A stretch of DNA of 21,890 bases, taken from Legionellaceae bacterium. GTDB taxonomy: Bacteria > Pseudomonadota > Gammaproteobacteria > Legionellales > Legionellaceae. Under the pieces are notes generated by a model. It saw only the letters and a program-made list of their open reading frames with translations. It made no database searches and was not told where the DNA came from. This document shows, piece after piece, positions 14,920 through 21,890 of the stretch; the stretch's first letter is position 1; every line of letters starts with the position of its first letter. The stretch spans positions 1 through 21,890 of the forward strand of contig JAUYSE010000003.1 of NCBI GenBank assembly GCA_030696465.1, in the 5' to 3' direction. The position numbers and the translations under genes were made by a program.

Positions 14920-17196
14920 ATGATATTGAATTTTCGTCGATGGAATATCTATCGTGAACGGCACTTAAAGTTCGATTTTGTCGCCGCAATTGTTGTTTTT
15001 TTGGTTGCCATCCCTCTCTGTTTGGGAATCGCACTGGCCTCTAATGCTCCACTCTTTTCTGGTATCCTCAGCGGCGTTATCGGCGGTATTATTGTAGGCG
15101 CCCTCAGTAACTCTCAAGTGAGCGTCAGTGGTCCTGCCGCAGGCATGGTGGCGGTCGTGATCACCATCAGCGCGCAACTCGGGGGGTTCCAAAACTTCTT
15201 ACTTGCGCTTATGATTGCCGGTGTATTTCAAATGCTCATTGGTATTTTCCGCGCCGGATTTATCGGGGATTATGTCCCTTCTAACGTGGTACAGGGGTTA
15301 TTGTGTGCCATTGGTATTCTCCTTATCGTCAAACAACTGCCGCTCGCATTCACTTTATCCGCCAGTATGGCCGAATTAAAAATGCACTTATTGGAAACCA
15401 CCGAAGGCTTAACCTTAGGGCCGGTCTATAATATCGCGCAACATCTCAATGGTGGAGCCATTATTATTTCTCTGTGCTCTTTTAGCTTATTGGTATTTTT
15501 TGACCAAAATAAACGGCTCAAACACATCCCTGCCCCCATTATTGTGGTGTTCTTAGGGATAATCCTCAATGAAGCTTTTACCACCCTAGGCTCGACTCTG
15601 GCACAAAAATCTTCTCATTTAGTACATATCCCGCATGAACGCGGCATGATGGAATTTTTTGGACAAATGCAGCACCCTAATTGGGAGATGTTCTCTGAGC
15701 CAAAAGTCTATCTCTATGCGGCAATGCTCGCGATTGTTGCCTCACTTGAAACCTTGCTCAACGTCAAGGCAGGTGAAAAACTCGATACGCAAAGACGCTC
15801 TACCTCAGAAGACAGAGAACTTATTGCGCAAGGTACCGGTAATTTCTTAGCAGGTCTTTTAGGTGGAATTCCAATTACCTCCGTGATTGTCCGTACTTCT
15901 GTCAATATTCAAGCCGGATCACACACAAAATTTGCCGCTATCTTACATGGCGTCCTACTCTTTGCTGCAGTTATCCTCATTCCTAAATGGTTAAATTTAA
16001 TTCCACTCTCTTCTTTAGCCAGTATTCTTATTTACACCGGATACAAATTAAATAAACCGAGCATCTATAAATCTATTTACAAACAAGGGGTTGATCGCTA
16101 CGTTCCCTTTATGGTGACTTTAATCGGAATCGTCGCCTTTAATCTGCTCGAAGGTATTCTTCTCGGACTATTCACCAGCTTGTTCTTTATTTTAAAATCG
16201 AATAGCCAAGCACGATTAGATATCGTTCAAGAGCAATACCCTAATGGTATTGCGAACCGACTCATTTTGCCTCAGCAAATTTCTTTCCTCAATAAAGCAT
16301 CTTTGGTGGCTGAGTTAGAAGGCATTCCAACGCATTCTCAACTCATTATTGATGCGCGCTATACGACGTATATTGATAAAGAAATCATCGAGCTTATTAA
16401 AGAATTTAGAGATGAAAAAGCCCCTCTTAAAGAAATTTCTTTAAATTTAATCGGGTTCAAAGAACGTTATGCGATCCATAACTACATTGATTTTATTAAT
16501 GTCACTACCTATGATGTACAATCCGCACTCTCACCTCAAGATGTGCTCAATATTCTCCAAGAAGGCAATTTACGTTTCCGCAAAGATAATCCCATTCACC
16601 GTATGCCTAAAGTGGATATGCAATTGACCGCAAGTGGGCAACACCCGATTGCAGTGGTTCTCGGATGCATTGACTCTAGAGTCCCTGTAGAAACGGTTTT
16701 TGATATGAGTTTCGGTGATCTCTTCTGTGTACGGATTGCGGGCAACGTCGTCAATGATGATATTCTTGCCAGCATTGAATACGCTTGCGATATTATTGGT
16801 GCTAAACTCGTGGTTATTCTTGGCCATACCGCTTGTGGGGCGATACAAGCCGCTTGTGATCATGTTGAAAATGGCGCGCATATCCATCAGCTGATTCAAA
16901 AAATAGAACCAGCGATGCAAGCTGAGAAAGAAACGCCCGAACCAGAGCGAAACGGGAAAAATACTACCTTTGTCACCCATGTCACTCAGCTTAATATTGC
17001 CAATACCTTACTGCAAATTTATGAGCGCAGTACTATTCTGAAATCCTTAGCAGACTCAGGGACTATCAGCTTTATTGGTGCCTTGTATGATGTAAAAACT
17101 GGGCGTGTAGTATTTCAAGATTACCATAGAGAATTTCAGGCACTTACCCATGAGGCTCACTCTATTGCAAAGATTACACAACAATTAATGGTGTAA
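14920..17196 (+). CDS. SulP-family anion transporter fused to a beta-carbonic anhydrase
   Basis: A 758-residue protein. Residues about 15-425 are a SulP membrane domain: FDFVAAIVVFLVAIPLCLGIA, then VSVSGPAAGMVAVV, the anion-site segment, and many hydrophobic helices. Residues about 437-525 form a STAS-like cytoplasmic region. Residues about 540-750 are a beta-carbonic anhydrase with zinc ligands Cys583, His636 and Cys639 and the Asp585/Arg587 dyad (CIDSR, GHTACGA), so it looks catalytically complete. Such fusions are thought to couple bicarbonate transport to CO2/bicarbonate interconversion; other anions cannot be excluded. GAGG (14910-14913) lies 6 bases before the ATG. It appears to be a single-gene transcript followed by a hairpin at 17209-17243. 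Confidence 0.93.
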   Translation: MILNFRRWNIYRERHLKFDFVAAIVVFLVAIPLCLGIALASNAPLFSGILSGVIGGIIVGALSNSQVSVSGPAAGMVAVVITISAQLGGFQNFLLALMIAGVFQMLIGIFRAGFIGDYVPSNVVQGLLCAIGILLIVKQLPLAFTLSASMAELKMHLLETTEGLTLGPVYNIAQHLNGGAIIISLCSFSLLVFFDQNKRLKHIPAPIIVVFLGIILNEAFTTLGSTLAQKSSHLVHIPHERGMMEFFGQMQHPNWEMFSEPKVYLYAAMLAIVASLETLLNVKAGEKLDTQRRSTSEDRELIAQGTGNFLAGLLGGIPITSVIVRTSVNIQAGSHTKFAAILHGVLLFAAVILIPKWLNLIPLSSLASILIYTGYKLNKPSIYKSIYKQGVDRYVPFMVTLIGIVAFNLLEGILLGLFTSLFFILKSNSQARLDIVQEQYPNGIANRLILPQQISFLNKASLVAELEGIPTHSQLIIDARYTTYIDKEIIELIKEFRDEKAPLKEISLNLIGFKERYAIHNYIDFINVTTYDVQSALSPQDVLNILQEGNLRFRKDNPIHRMPKVDMQLTASGQHPIAVVLGCIDSRVPVETVFDMSFGDLFCVRIAGNVVNDDILASIEYACDIIGAKLVVILGHTACGAIQAACDHVENGAHIHQLIQKIEPAMQAEKETPEPERNGKNTTFVTHVTQLNIANTLLQIYERSTILKSLADSGTISFIGALYDVKTGRVVFQDYHREFQALTHEAHSIAKITQQLMV

Positions 17197-17208
17197 TTTT
17201 ATCAGTTA

Positions 17209-17243
17209 TTCCCTGATACTATGTTTTACACAGTATCAGGGAA
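17209..17243 (+). terminator. Stem-loop after the SulP-carbonic anhydrase gene
   Basis: TTCCCTGATACT (17209-17220) and AGTATCAGGGAA (17232-17243) form a perfect 12-bp stem with an 11-base loop, 12 bases after the stop codon. There is no T-run after it, so it may be a 3' stabilising or factor-dependent element rather than an intrinsic terminator. Confidence 0.5.
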
Positions 17244-17246
17244 CTC

Positions 17247-17397
17247 CTCCGCTTCCTAACGGTCATGACTCGGATTCCAATACATTAAAAAGGAATTCCC
17301 GCTTTTTCTAGATTGGAAAGGCGGGAATCCCTTTTATGTAAGGAGACGCTCCTTTGATGGATGATGCAGCCCTGCGTAATAAGACGGGAATTCCTTT
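17247..17397. repeat. Cluster of dispersed-repeat and palindromic sequences upstream of proS
   Basis: 17247-17270 matches 10397-10420 at 22 of 24 bases. A long imperfect hairpin follows: arms 17288-17308 and 17315-17335, about 21 pairs including two G-U, one A-C mismatch and a 6-base loop. CGGGAATTCCTTT (17385-17397) is a perfect 13-base complement of the same left arm (17289-17301), so two mutually exclusive foldings are possible. A small hairpin, AAGGAG/CTCCTT (17340-17354), lies between. No open reading frame of interest is present in this gap. Confidence 0.6.
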
Positions 17398-17438
17398 AGT
17401 TTTATAAGAGGCGCGGTTATAATTTGTAGATTATAACC
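17395..17438 (+). promoter_or_regulatory. Candidate proS promoter overlapping a palindrome
   Basis: TTTAGT (17395-17400), a 17-base spacer and TATAAT (17418-17423) lie about 45 bases before the proS start. The -10 is embedded in a 9-bp inverted repeat, GGTTATAAT / ATTATAACC (17415-17438, loop TTGTAG), which could act as an operator or a leader hairpin. Confidence 0.45.
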
Positions 17439-17467
17439 ACATACCTCAACTTTATTTGGAATTTTTT

Positions 17468-19183
17468 ATGCGCGCATCACAATGGATGTTTAATACCCTC
17501 AAAGAATCCCCTCATGATGCAGAAATTATCTCTCATCAACTCATGTTACGTGCAGGCATGATTCGCAAACTCGGCTCCGGACTATACACTTGGTTACCTC
17601 TCGGGCTCAAAATTTTACGCAAAGTCGAAGCCGTCGTCCGCGACGAAATGAATTCTAGTCAAGCACTAGAAATCCTGATGCCCGCAATACAACCTGCCGA
17701 ACTCTGGAAAGAAACTGGTCGCTGGGAAACTTTCGGAAATCAGCTGCTCACCATGCAAGATAATAGTGGTCGAGAATATTGTTATGGCCCTACTCATGAA
17801 GAAGTCGTCACCGATCTGATGCGTAGTGAACTACGTTCCTACCGACAGCTTCCACTGAATATCTATCAAATACAAACCAAATTTCGTGATGAAATTCGTC
17901 CTCGCTTTGGCGTTATGCGTGCTCGCGAATTCATTATGAAAGACGCGTATTCTTTCCATCTCAGTCCAGACTGTCTCGAGCAAACTTATCAAAAAATGTA
18001 TGAGACCTATTGTCGCATTTTCGATAGATTAGGCTTACGCTATCGTGCAGTGGAGGCAGATACTGGCGCCATCGGCGGCGCTCGTTCTCATGAGTTTCAG
18101 GTACTAGCAGAAAGCGGCGAAGATCTTATTTTTTATAGTGATACCAGCAACTATGCGGCTAATGTAGAACAAGCGTGTTCATTGCGCCCAAATCCCATCA
18201 GCCCAAGCCATCATACTGCTGAAAAAGTGCTTACTCCCGCCTGTAAAACCATTGACGCGGTCAGTGCTTTTCTAAAAGTCTCACCCGCAGAAACCGTGAA
18301 AACCCTCATCGTTGCCGGTAGCGAAGAGGCCAGCATGGTCGCACTAGTATTACGCGGTGATCACAGCTTAAACCCCATTAAGGCCGCCAAACATCCTTTG
18401 GTTGCGCAGCCGTTACGACTAATAGATGAAGCGACCTTAGAATCCACGCTCGGCATCCCCATTGGTTCTATTGGTCCACTCCATCTTTCTATTCCTATTT
18501 TAGTCGATCACCATGTGATGGCAATGCCTCATTTTGTCTGTGGTGCAAATATACCAGACGCCCATTATCGCTTTGCAACTTTTGCGAATGATAACGCCTA
18601 CACAGAGATCTGCGATTTACGCACCGTAGAAACAGGAGACCCTTCCCCTGATGGCAAAGGTATACTACAAGCCTGCCGCGGCATAGAGGTTGGACATGTC
18701 TTTCAATTGGGGAATAAATACTCTCAAAGTATGAATCTTCAAGTACTAGACGAAACCGGTGTCTTACAAACCCCACACATGGGTTGTTATGGATTAGGCG
18801 TTAGTCGTGTCGTTGCTGCCGCTATAGAGCAACATCATGATGAACGTGGCATCTGTTGGCCACAAAGTCTAGCACCTTTCACCTTAAGCCTTATCCCCAT
18901 TTACAAAACAGAAAAAACTGAAATTCTTGCGCTATGCGAGCGTCTATACCAATATTGTCTCTCTGCGGGTATTGACGTTCTTTTAGAAGATCGAGATGAG
19001 CGACCTGGCGTCTTATTTGCCGATCACGATCTCATTGGCATTCCACATCGCTTTGTTGTCAGTGAAAAGCATTTCAAAAACAATCAACTAGAATACAAGT
19101 CTCGAACTGCGGACGCCGCAGTTCTAGTTGACTTGGATTCTGTTGAGAGATTTATCAGTGATCTCGCGTTGCCGAAAATATAA
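17468..19183 (+). CDS. proS: Prolyl-tRNA synthetase, bacterial type
   Basis: 571 residues from ATG 17468, matching the bacterial ProRS length. It opens with MRASQWMFNTLKESPHDAE, closely like E. coli ProRS; the frame also has a TTG at 17456, rejected for that reason. Class II motifs are present: motif 2 around FRDEIRPRFGVMRAREFIMKDAYSF and motif 3 MGCYGLGVSRVVAAAIE. The roughly 180-residue editing insertion, which deacylates Ala-tRNA(Pro) in this family, lies between them (about 225-400). An anticodon-binding domain ends the protein. The 3' end overlaps the convergent prfC by 29 bases. A strong hairpin, GAACTGCGG/CCGCAGTTC (19104-19124), lies inside the last codons. Confidence 0.97.
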   Translation: MRASQWMFNTLKESPHDAEIISHQLMLRAGMIRKLGSGLYTWLPLGLKILRKVEAVVRDEMNSSQALEILMPAIQPAELWKETGRWETFGNQLLTMQDNSGREYCYGPTHEEVVTDLMRSELRSYRQLPLNIYQIQTKFRDEIRPRFGVMRAREFIMKDAYSFHLSPDCLEQTYQKMYETYCRIFDRLGLRYRAVEADTGAIGGARSHEFQVLAESGEDLIFYSDTSNYAANVEQACSLRPNPISPSHHTAEKVLTPACKTIDAVSAFLKVSPAETVKTLIVAGSEEASMVALVLRGDHSLNPIKAAKHPLVAQPLRLIDEATLESTLGIPIGSIGPLHLSIPILVDHHVMAMPHFVCGANIPDAHYRFATFANDNAYTEICDLRTVETGDPSPDGKGILQACRGIEVGHVFQLGNKYSQSMNLQVLDETGVLQTPHMGCYGLGVSRVVAAAIEQHHDERGICWPQSLAPFTLSLIPIYKTEKTEILALCERLYQYCLSAGIDVLLEDRDERPGVLFADHDLIGIPHRFVVSEKHFKNNQLEYKSRTADAAVLVDLDSVERFISDLALPKI

Positions 19184-20735
19184 TCTCCGGAAAACGCTCT
19201 TGCGCCATCGTTAAATTGACCCGACTGGGTGCCAAATACATTAAAGCCTCGCTTGCATCTAAAGCGAGGTAATCAAACGCTTTTTCTTTAAAATGCTTCA
19301 AGGCCTTCTCATCACTTGCATGCACCCAACGTGCTGCCACCGTTTGCGTATTATCATAGGCACAATCTACGTTGTACTCATGCTGCAAGCGATGCGCGAC
19401 GACATCAAATTGCAAGACCCCAACCGCACCCAAAATAATATAATTACTATTCAATGGTCGAAATACTTGCGTAGCCCCTTCCTCAGAGAGTTCGGATAAT
19501 CCCTTTAATAAGGCTTTACTTTTTAGAGGATCACGCAAACGTACCATACGAAATAATTCTGGAGCAAAATGCGGAACTCCCACAAATTTTAAGGGTTCTC
19601 CTTCTGTGAAGGTGTCTCCAATCCGTATAGTGCCATGATTATGTATGCCAATAATATCACCTGCAGTTGCACTCTCTGCATGCGTTCTATCTCCGGCCAT
19701 AAATGTTAATGCATTGGCAAGCGTCAGTATTTTCTGCGGGCGTAAATGCTGTAATTTCATCCCCTTTTTAAAAGTACCGGAGCAAATACGTAGAAACGCA
19801 ATACGATCACGATGCTTAGGATCCATATTTGCCTGAATTTTAAAGACAAATCCTGAAAAAGCGGGTTCTTGTGGTTGCACGACGCGCGTCTCGCTGGATC
19901 TGGCGCGTGGAGCAGGCGCATATTTGACAAAATCATCTAATACAGCCTGCATACCGAAATTATTAATCGCTGAACCAAAATAGACAGGGGTCAATTTTCC
20001 AGCTAAATAAGCCTCTTGATCCCAAGGATGTGACGCACCTTGTAATAAACCAATCTCTTCTCGTAGCTCTTCTGCCATAGGTCCTAATACAGACTCTAAT
20101 TCTGGATTATCTAATCCCACTATCACTTGCCCTTTCTGACGCTCATAGTTTTTACCAGCATCAAATAAATAGATCGTATCTTCCTGAATATGATAAATAC
20201 CTTTAAAACGCTTACCCATACCAATCGGCCAGGTCATGGGTGCACAAGGCATTCCTAACACGGATTCCACTTCATCCAATAAGCTAATCGGCTCACGGCC
20301 TTCTCGATCCAACTTATTAACAAACGTCATAATAGGAGTATCTCGTAAACGACAAACTTCCATTAATTTAATCGTACGTTCTTCTACCCCTTTCGCACAG
20401 TCTATTACCATTAATGCCGAATCGACGGCAGTCAAGGTGCGATAAGTATCTTCAGAAAAATCTTCATGGCCCGGTGTATCCAATAAATTCACCACCCGTC
20501 CTTGATACATAAACTGCATCACGGAGGTTGTCACAGAAATACCCCGTTCTTTCTCCATCGCCATCCAATCTGAAGTCGCATGACGCGCTGCTTTTCGACC
20601 TTTGACTGTGCCTGCTAACTGAATGGCACCCCCAAATAGCAATAATTTTTCAGTAACGGTTGTTTTCCCTGCATCGGGATGAGAGATTATGGCAAAAGTA
20701 CGCCGCTTGGTAAAATCTGCTTCAGAATAAGACAT
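19155..20735 (-). CDS. prfC: Peptide chain release factor 3 (RF3)
   Basis: A translational GTPase of 526 residues from ATG 20735. G1 is SHPDAGKTT, switch I region KERGISVTTSVMQF, G3 DTPGHEDF and G4 NKLDRE. The C-terminus ends SATRDH, close to the family's usual ATREH ending, so the protein is complete. RF3 recycles RF1/RF2 from terminated ribosomes. An in-frame GTG at 20744 would add three residues, but it sits on top of the likely ribosome site AGGTG, so 20735 is preferred. It is convergent with proS (29-base overlap) and divergent from kdsD (70-base gap). Confidence 0.97.
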   Translation of the reverse strand: MSYSEADFTKRRTFAIISHPDAGKTTVTEKLLLFGGAIQLAGTVKGRKAARHATSDWMAMEKERGISVTTSVMQFMYQGRVVNLLDTPGHEDFSEDTYRTLTAVDSALMVIDCAKGVEERTIKLMEVCRLRDTPIMTFVNKLDREGREPISLLDEVESVLGMPCAPMTWPIGMGKRFKGIYHIQEDTIYLFDAGKNYERQKGQVIVGLDNPELESVLGPMAEELREEIGLLQGASHPWDQEAYLAGKLTPVYFGSAINNFGMQAVLDDFVKYAPAPRARSSETRVVQPQEPAFSGFVFKIQANMDPKHRDRIAFLRICSGTFKKGMKLQHLRPQKILTLANALTFMAGDRTHAESATAGDIIGIHNHGTIRIGDTFTEGEPLKFVGVPHFAPELFRMVRLRDPLKSKALLKGLSELSEEGATQVFRPLNSNYIILGAVGVLQFDVVAHRLQHEYNVDCAYDNTQTVAARWVHASDEKALKHFKEKAFDYLALDASEALMYLAPSRVNLTMAQERFPEIIFSATRDH

Positions 20736-20805
20736 ATTCGCCACACCTGTTAAAAATCAGGTATTATGATACAATATTCAAGATTTTTCACCCTATGAGT
20801 GTATT
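20736..20805. promoter_or_regulatory. Short divergent promoter region between prfC and kdsD
   Basis: Seventy AT-rich bases separate two divergent start codons, so both promoters must be here or overlap the genes. TACAAT (20770-20775) is a plausible plus-strand -10. No clear -35 can be fixed on either strand. Confidence 0.35.
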
Positions 20806-21768
20806 ATGAATTTCTGCCATGCAGCACTAGCAGTCATTGAAAACGAAGCCTACGCTATCAATAAGCTTAGCGAGCGTATTAATCAACAGTATGAACGTGC
20901 CTGTCAATTATTGATGGAATGCAAAGGTCGTGTAGTGGTAACCGGCATGGGGAAGTCTGGGCATATTGGCAAAAAAATTGCCGCTACTTTTGCCAGTACC
21001 GGAACGCCTGCTTTTTTTATGCATCCCGGAGAAGCTGCTCATGGAGATTTAGGCATGCTCACCCCCGAAGACTGCGTTCTGGCTATTTCTTACTCCGGAA
21101 ATACGAATGAACTACTCCTTCTTTTGCCCATTATAAAACGTCAGCGTATTCCTATTATTGCCATGACAGGACATCTTCAATCCTCACTCGCACAAGTATC
21201 GGATGCCGTTCTCGATATTTCTATCGAGCAAGAGGCTTGTCCTTTAGGACTAGCCCCTACCACCAGCACTACCGTTACTTTAGTGATGGGCGATGCTTTA
21301 GCCGTGAGTTTATTACAGGCGAAAGGCTTTCGTATGGAAGATTTTGCTTTATCACATCCCAGTGGAAATTTAGGACGTCGCTTACTCCTACGTATCGATG
21401 CCTTATGGCATGACGGAGATAAATTGCCTGTTGTTCCAGAAGAATGCACTATCCATCAAGCCCTGATTGAAGTCACTGAAAAAAAATTAGGGATGACCTG
21501 CGTTGTCAATGCCCAGGGGAAGCTCTCTGGAGTCTTTACCGATGGTGATATCCGCCGAACCCTCACTAAATATGAACATCTGCCTTCTGTGCGCATGCAA
21601 GACGTTATGAGCACCCAATGTAAAACCGTTTCTGCTGGCTTATTGGCCAGTGAGGCACTTGCCTTAATGCAACAACACAAAATTACCTCCCTGGTGGTCG
21701 TCGACCCGCTTGAAAAACCACAAGCCATTATACATATTCACGATTTGTTACGTGCAGGAGTCATTTAA
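20806..21768 (+). CDS. kdsD: D-arabinose 5-phosphate isomerase
   Basis: A 320-residue protein, the usual size. The N-terminal SIS sugar-isomerase domain has VVTGMGKSGHIGKKIAATFA, then HPGEAAHGDLGM and SYSGNTNE. Two CBS domains follow (about 200-320; for example VFTDGDIRRTL and DVMSTQCKTV). It converts ribulose 5-phosphate to arabinose 5-phosphate, the first committed step to Kdo for lipopolysaccharide core. The next gene, kdsC, starts one base after the stop and acts later in the same pathway, so an operon is expected. Confidence 0.96.
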   Translation: MNFCHAALAVIENEAYAINKLSERINQQYERACQLLMECKGRVVVTGMGKSGHIGKKIAATFASTGTPAFFMHPGEAAHGDLGMLTPEDCVLAISYSGNTNELLLLLPIIKRQRIPIIAMTGHLQSSLAQVSDAVLDISIEQEACPLGLAPTTSTTVTLVMGDALAVSLLQAKGFRMEDFALSHPSGNLGRRLLLRIDALWHDGDKLPVVPEECTIHQALIEVTEKKLGMTCVVNAQGKLSGVFTDGDIRRTLTKYEHLPSVRMQDVMSTQCKTVSAGLLASEALALMQQHKITSLVVVDPLEKPQAIIHIHDLLRAGVI

Positions 21769-21769
21769 T

Positions 21770-21890
21770 ATGGATGCTACTAAACGTGCACAAGCCATTC
21801 GTTGTCTGATTTGTGATCTAGACGGCGTATTAACCGATGGCCGGCTATATTTAGATAACACTGGAAACGAATGGAAAACCTTCCATGTGC
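21770..21890 (+). CDS. kdsC: 3-deoxy-D-manno-octulosonate 8-phosphate phosphatase, 5' part only
   Basis: The first 40 codons are in the window; the rest lies beyond the right edge. The HAD-superfamily catalytic motif DLDGVLTDGRLY is visible, with the variant typical of KdsC, and the context after kdsD supports the call. It removes phosphate from Kdo 8-phosphate. AGGAG lies about 9 bases before the ATG. Confidence 0.92.
   Translation, partial: MDATKRAQAIRCLICDLDGVLTDGRLYLDNTGNEWKTFHV

Noticed and set aside
17456..17467. TTG 17456 as the proS start
   Set aside because: ProRS proteins start at the equivalent of MRASQ, which is ATG 17468.
17197..17467. A tRNA or riboswitch in the hairpin-rich gap before proS
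   Set aside because: No cloverleaf, T-loop or known T-box core sequence is recognisable; the structures look like repeats and simple hairpins.

Overview
The window looks like a moderately low-GC gammaproteobacterial chromosome. The genes point to a host-associated or Legionellales-like lineage: SecDF-YajC, a Pcm-TolC-TtcA run, KdsD/KdsC, bacterial-type ProRS and RF3 are typical gammaproteobacterial housekeeping genes, and they sit beside one giant protein with eukaryote-like modules. The lineage is an inference from gene content; no rRNA or other phylogenetic marker is present.

Region 1 (1-6405, minus strand) is a single uninterrupted reading frame of at least 2135 codons that runs off the left edge, so its C-terminus is not seen. 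In order it carries an N-terminal segment with no obvious signal peptide, about 20 leucine-rich repeats, a transglutaminase-like Cys/His/Asn domain, a degenerate AAA-like module, a long poorly recognised segment, and two P-loop AAA+ modules of the midasin/dynein-related (AAA_5) type. This is the candidate undescribed system in the window. Just upstream on the same strand is a two-gene toxin-antitoxin module (ribbon-helix-helix antitoxin plus MazF/PemK toxin, 6461-7074) with an AT-rich palindromic operator.

Region 2 (7240-10353, plus) is yajC-secD-secF, the accessory membrane complex of the Sec translocon. The queA/tgt genes that commonly precede yajC in gammaproteobacteria are not found next to it; the toxin-antitoxin/giant-gene block occupies that side. 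Region 3 (10474-11660, minus) holds a pterin carbinolamine dehydratase and an outer-membrane beta-barrel protein. A convergent hairpin/repeat element separates it from secF.

Region 4 (11986-14854, plus) is a tight run of pcm-like methyltransferase, tolC and ttcA, preceded by a 117-bp MITE-like inverted-repeat element. Region 5 (14920-17196) encodes a SulP anion transporter fused to a beta-carbonic anhydrase, a likely bicarbonate uptake and hydration unit. Its downstream gap is packed with hairpins and shares a 24-nt repeat with the gap after secF.

Region 6 has proS (plus) converging on and overlapping prfC (minus), then kdsD and the start of kdsC (plus), which make the Kdo precursor for lipopolysaccharide. 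I saw no tRNA, rRNA, CRISPR array, transposase or phage gene.
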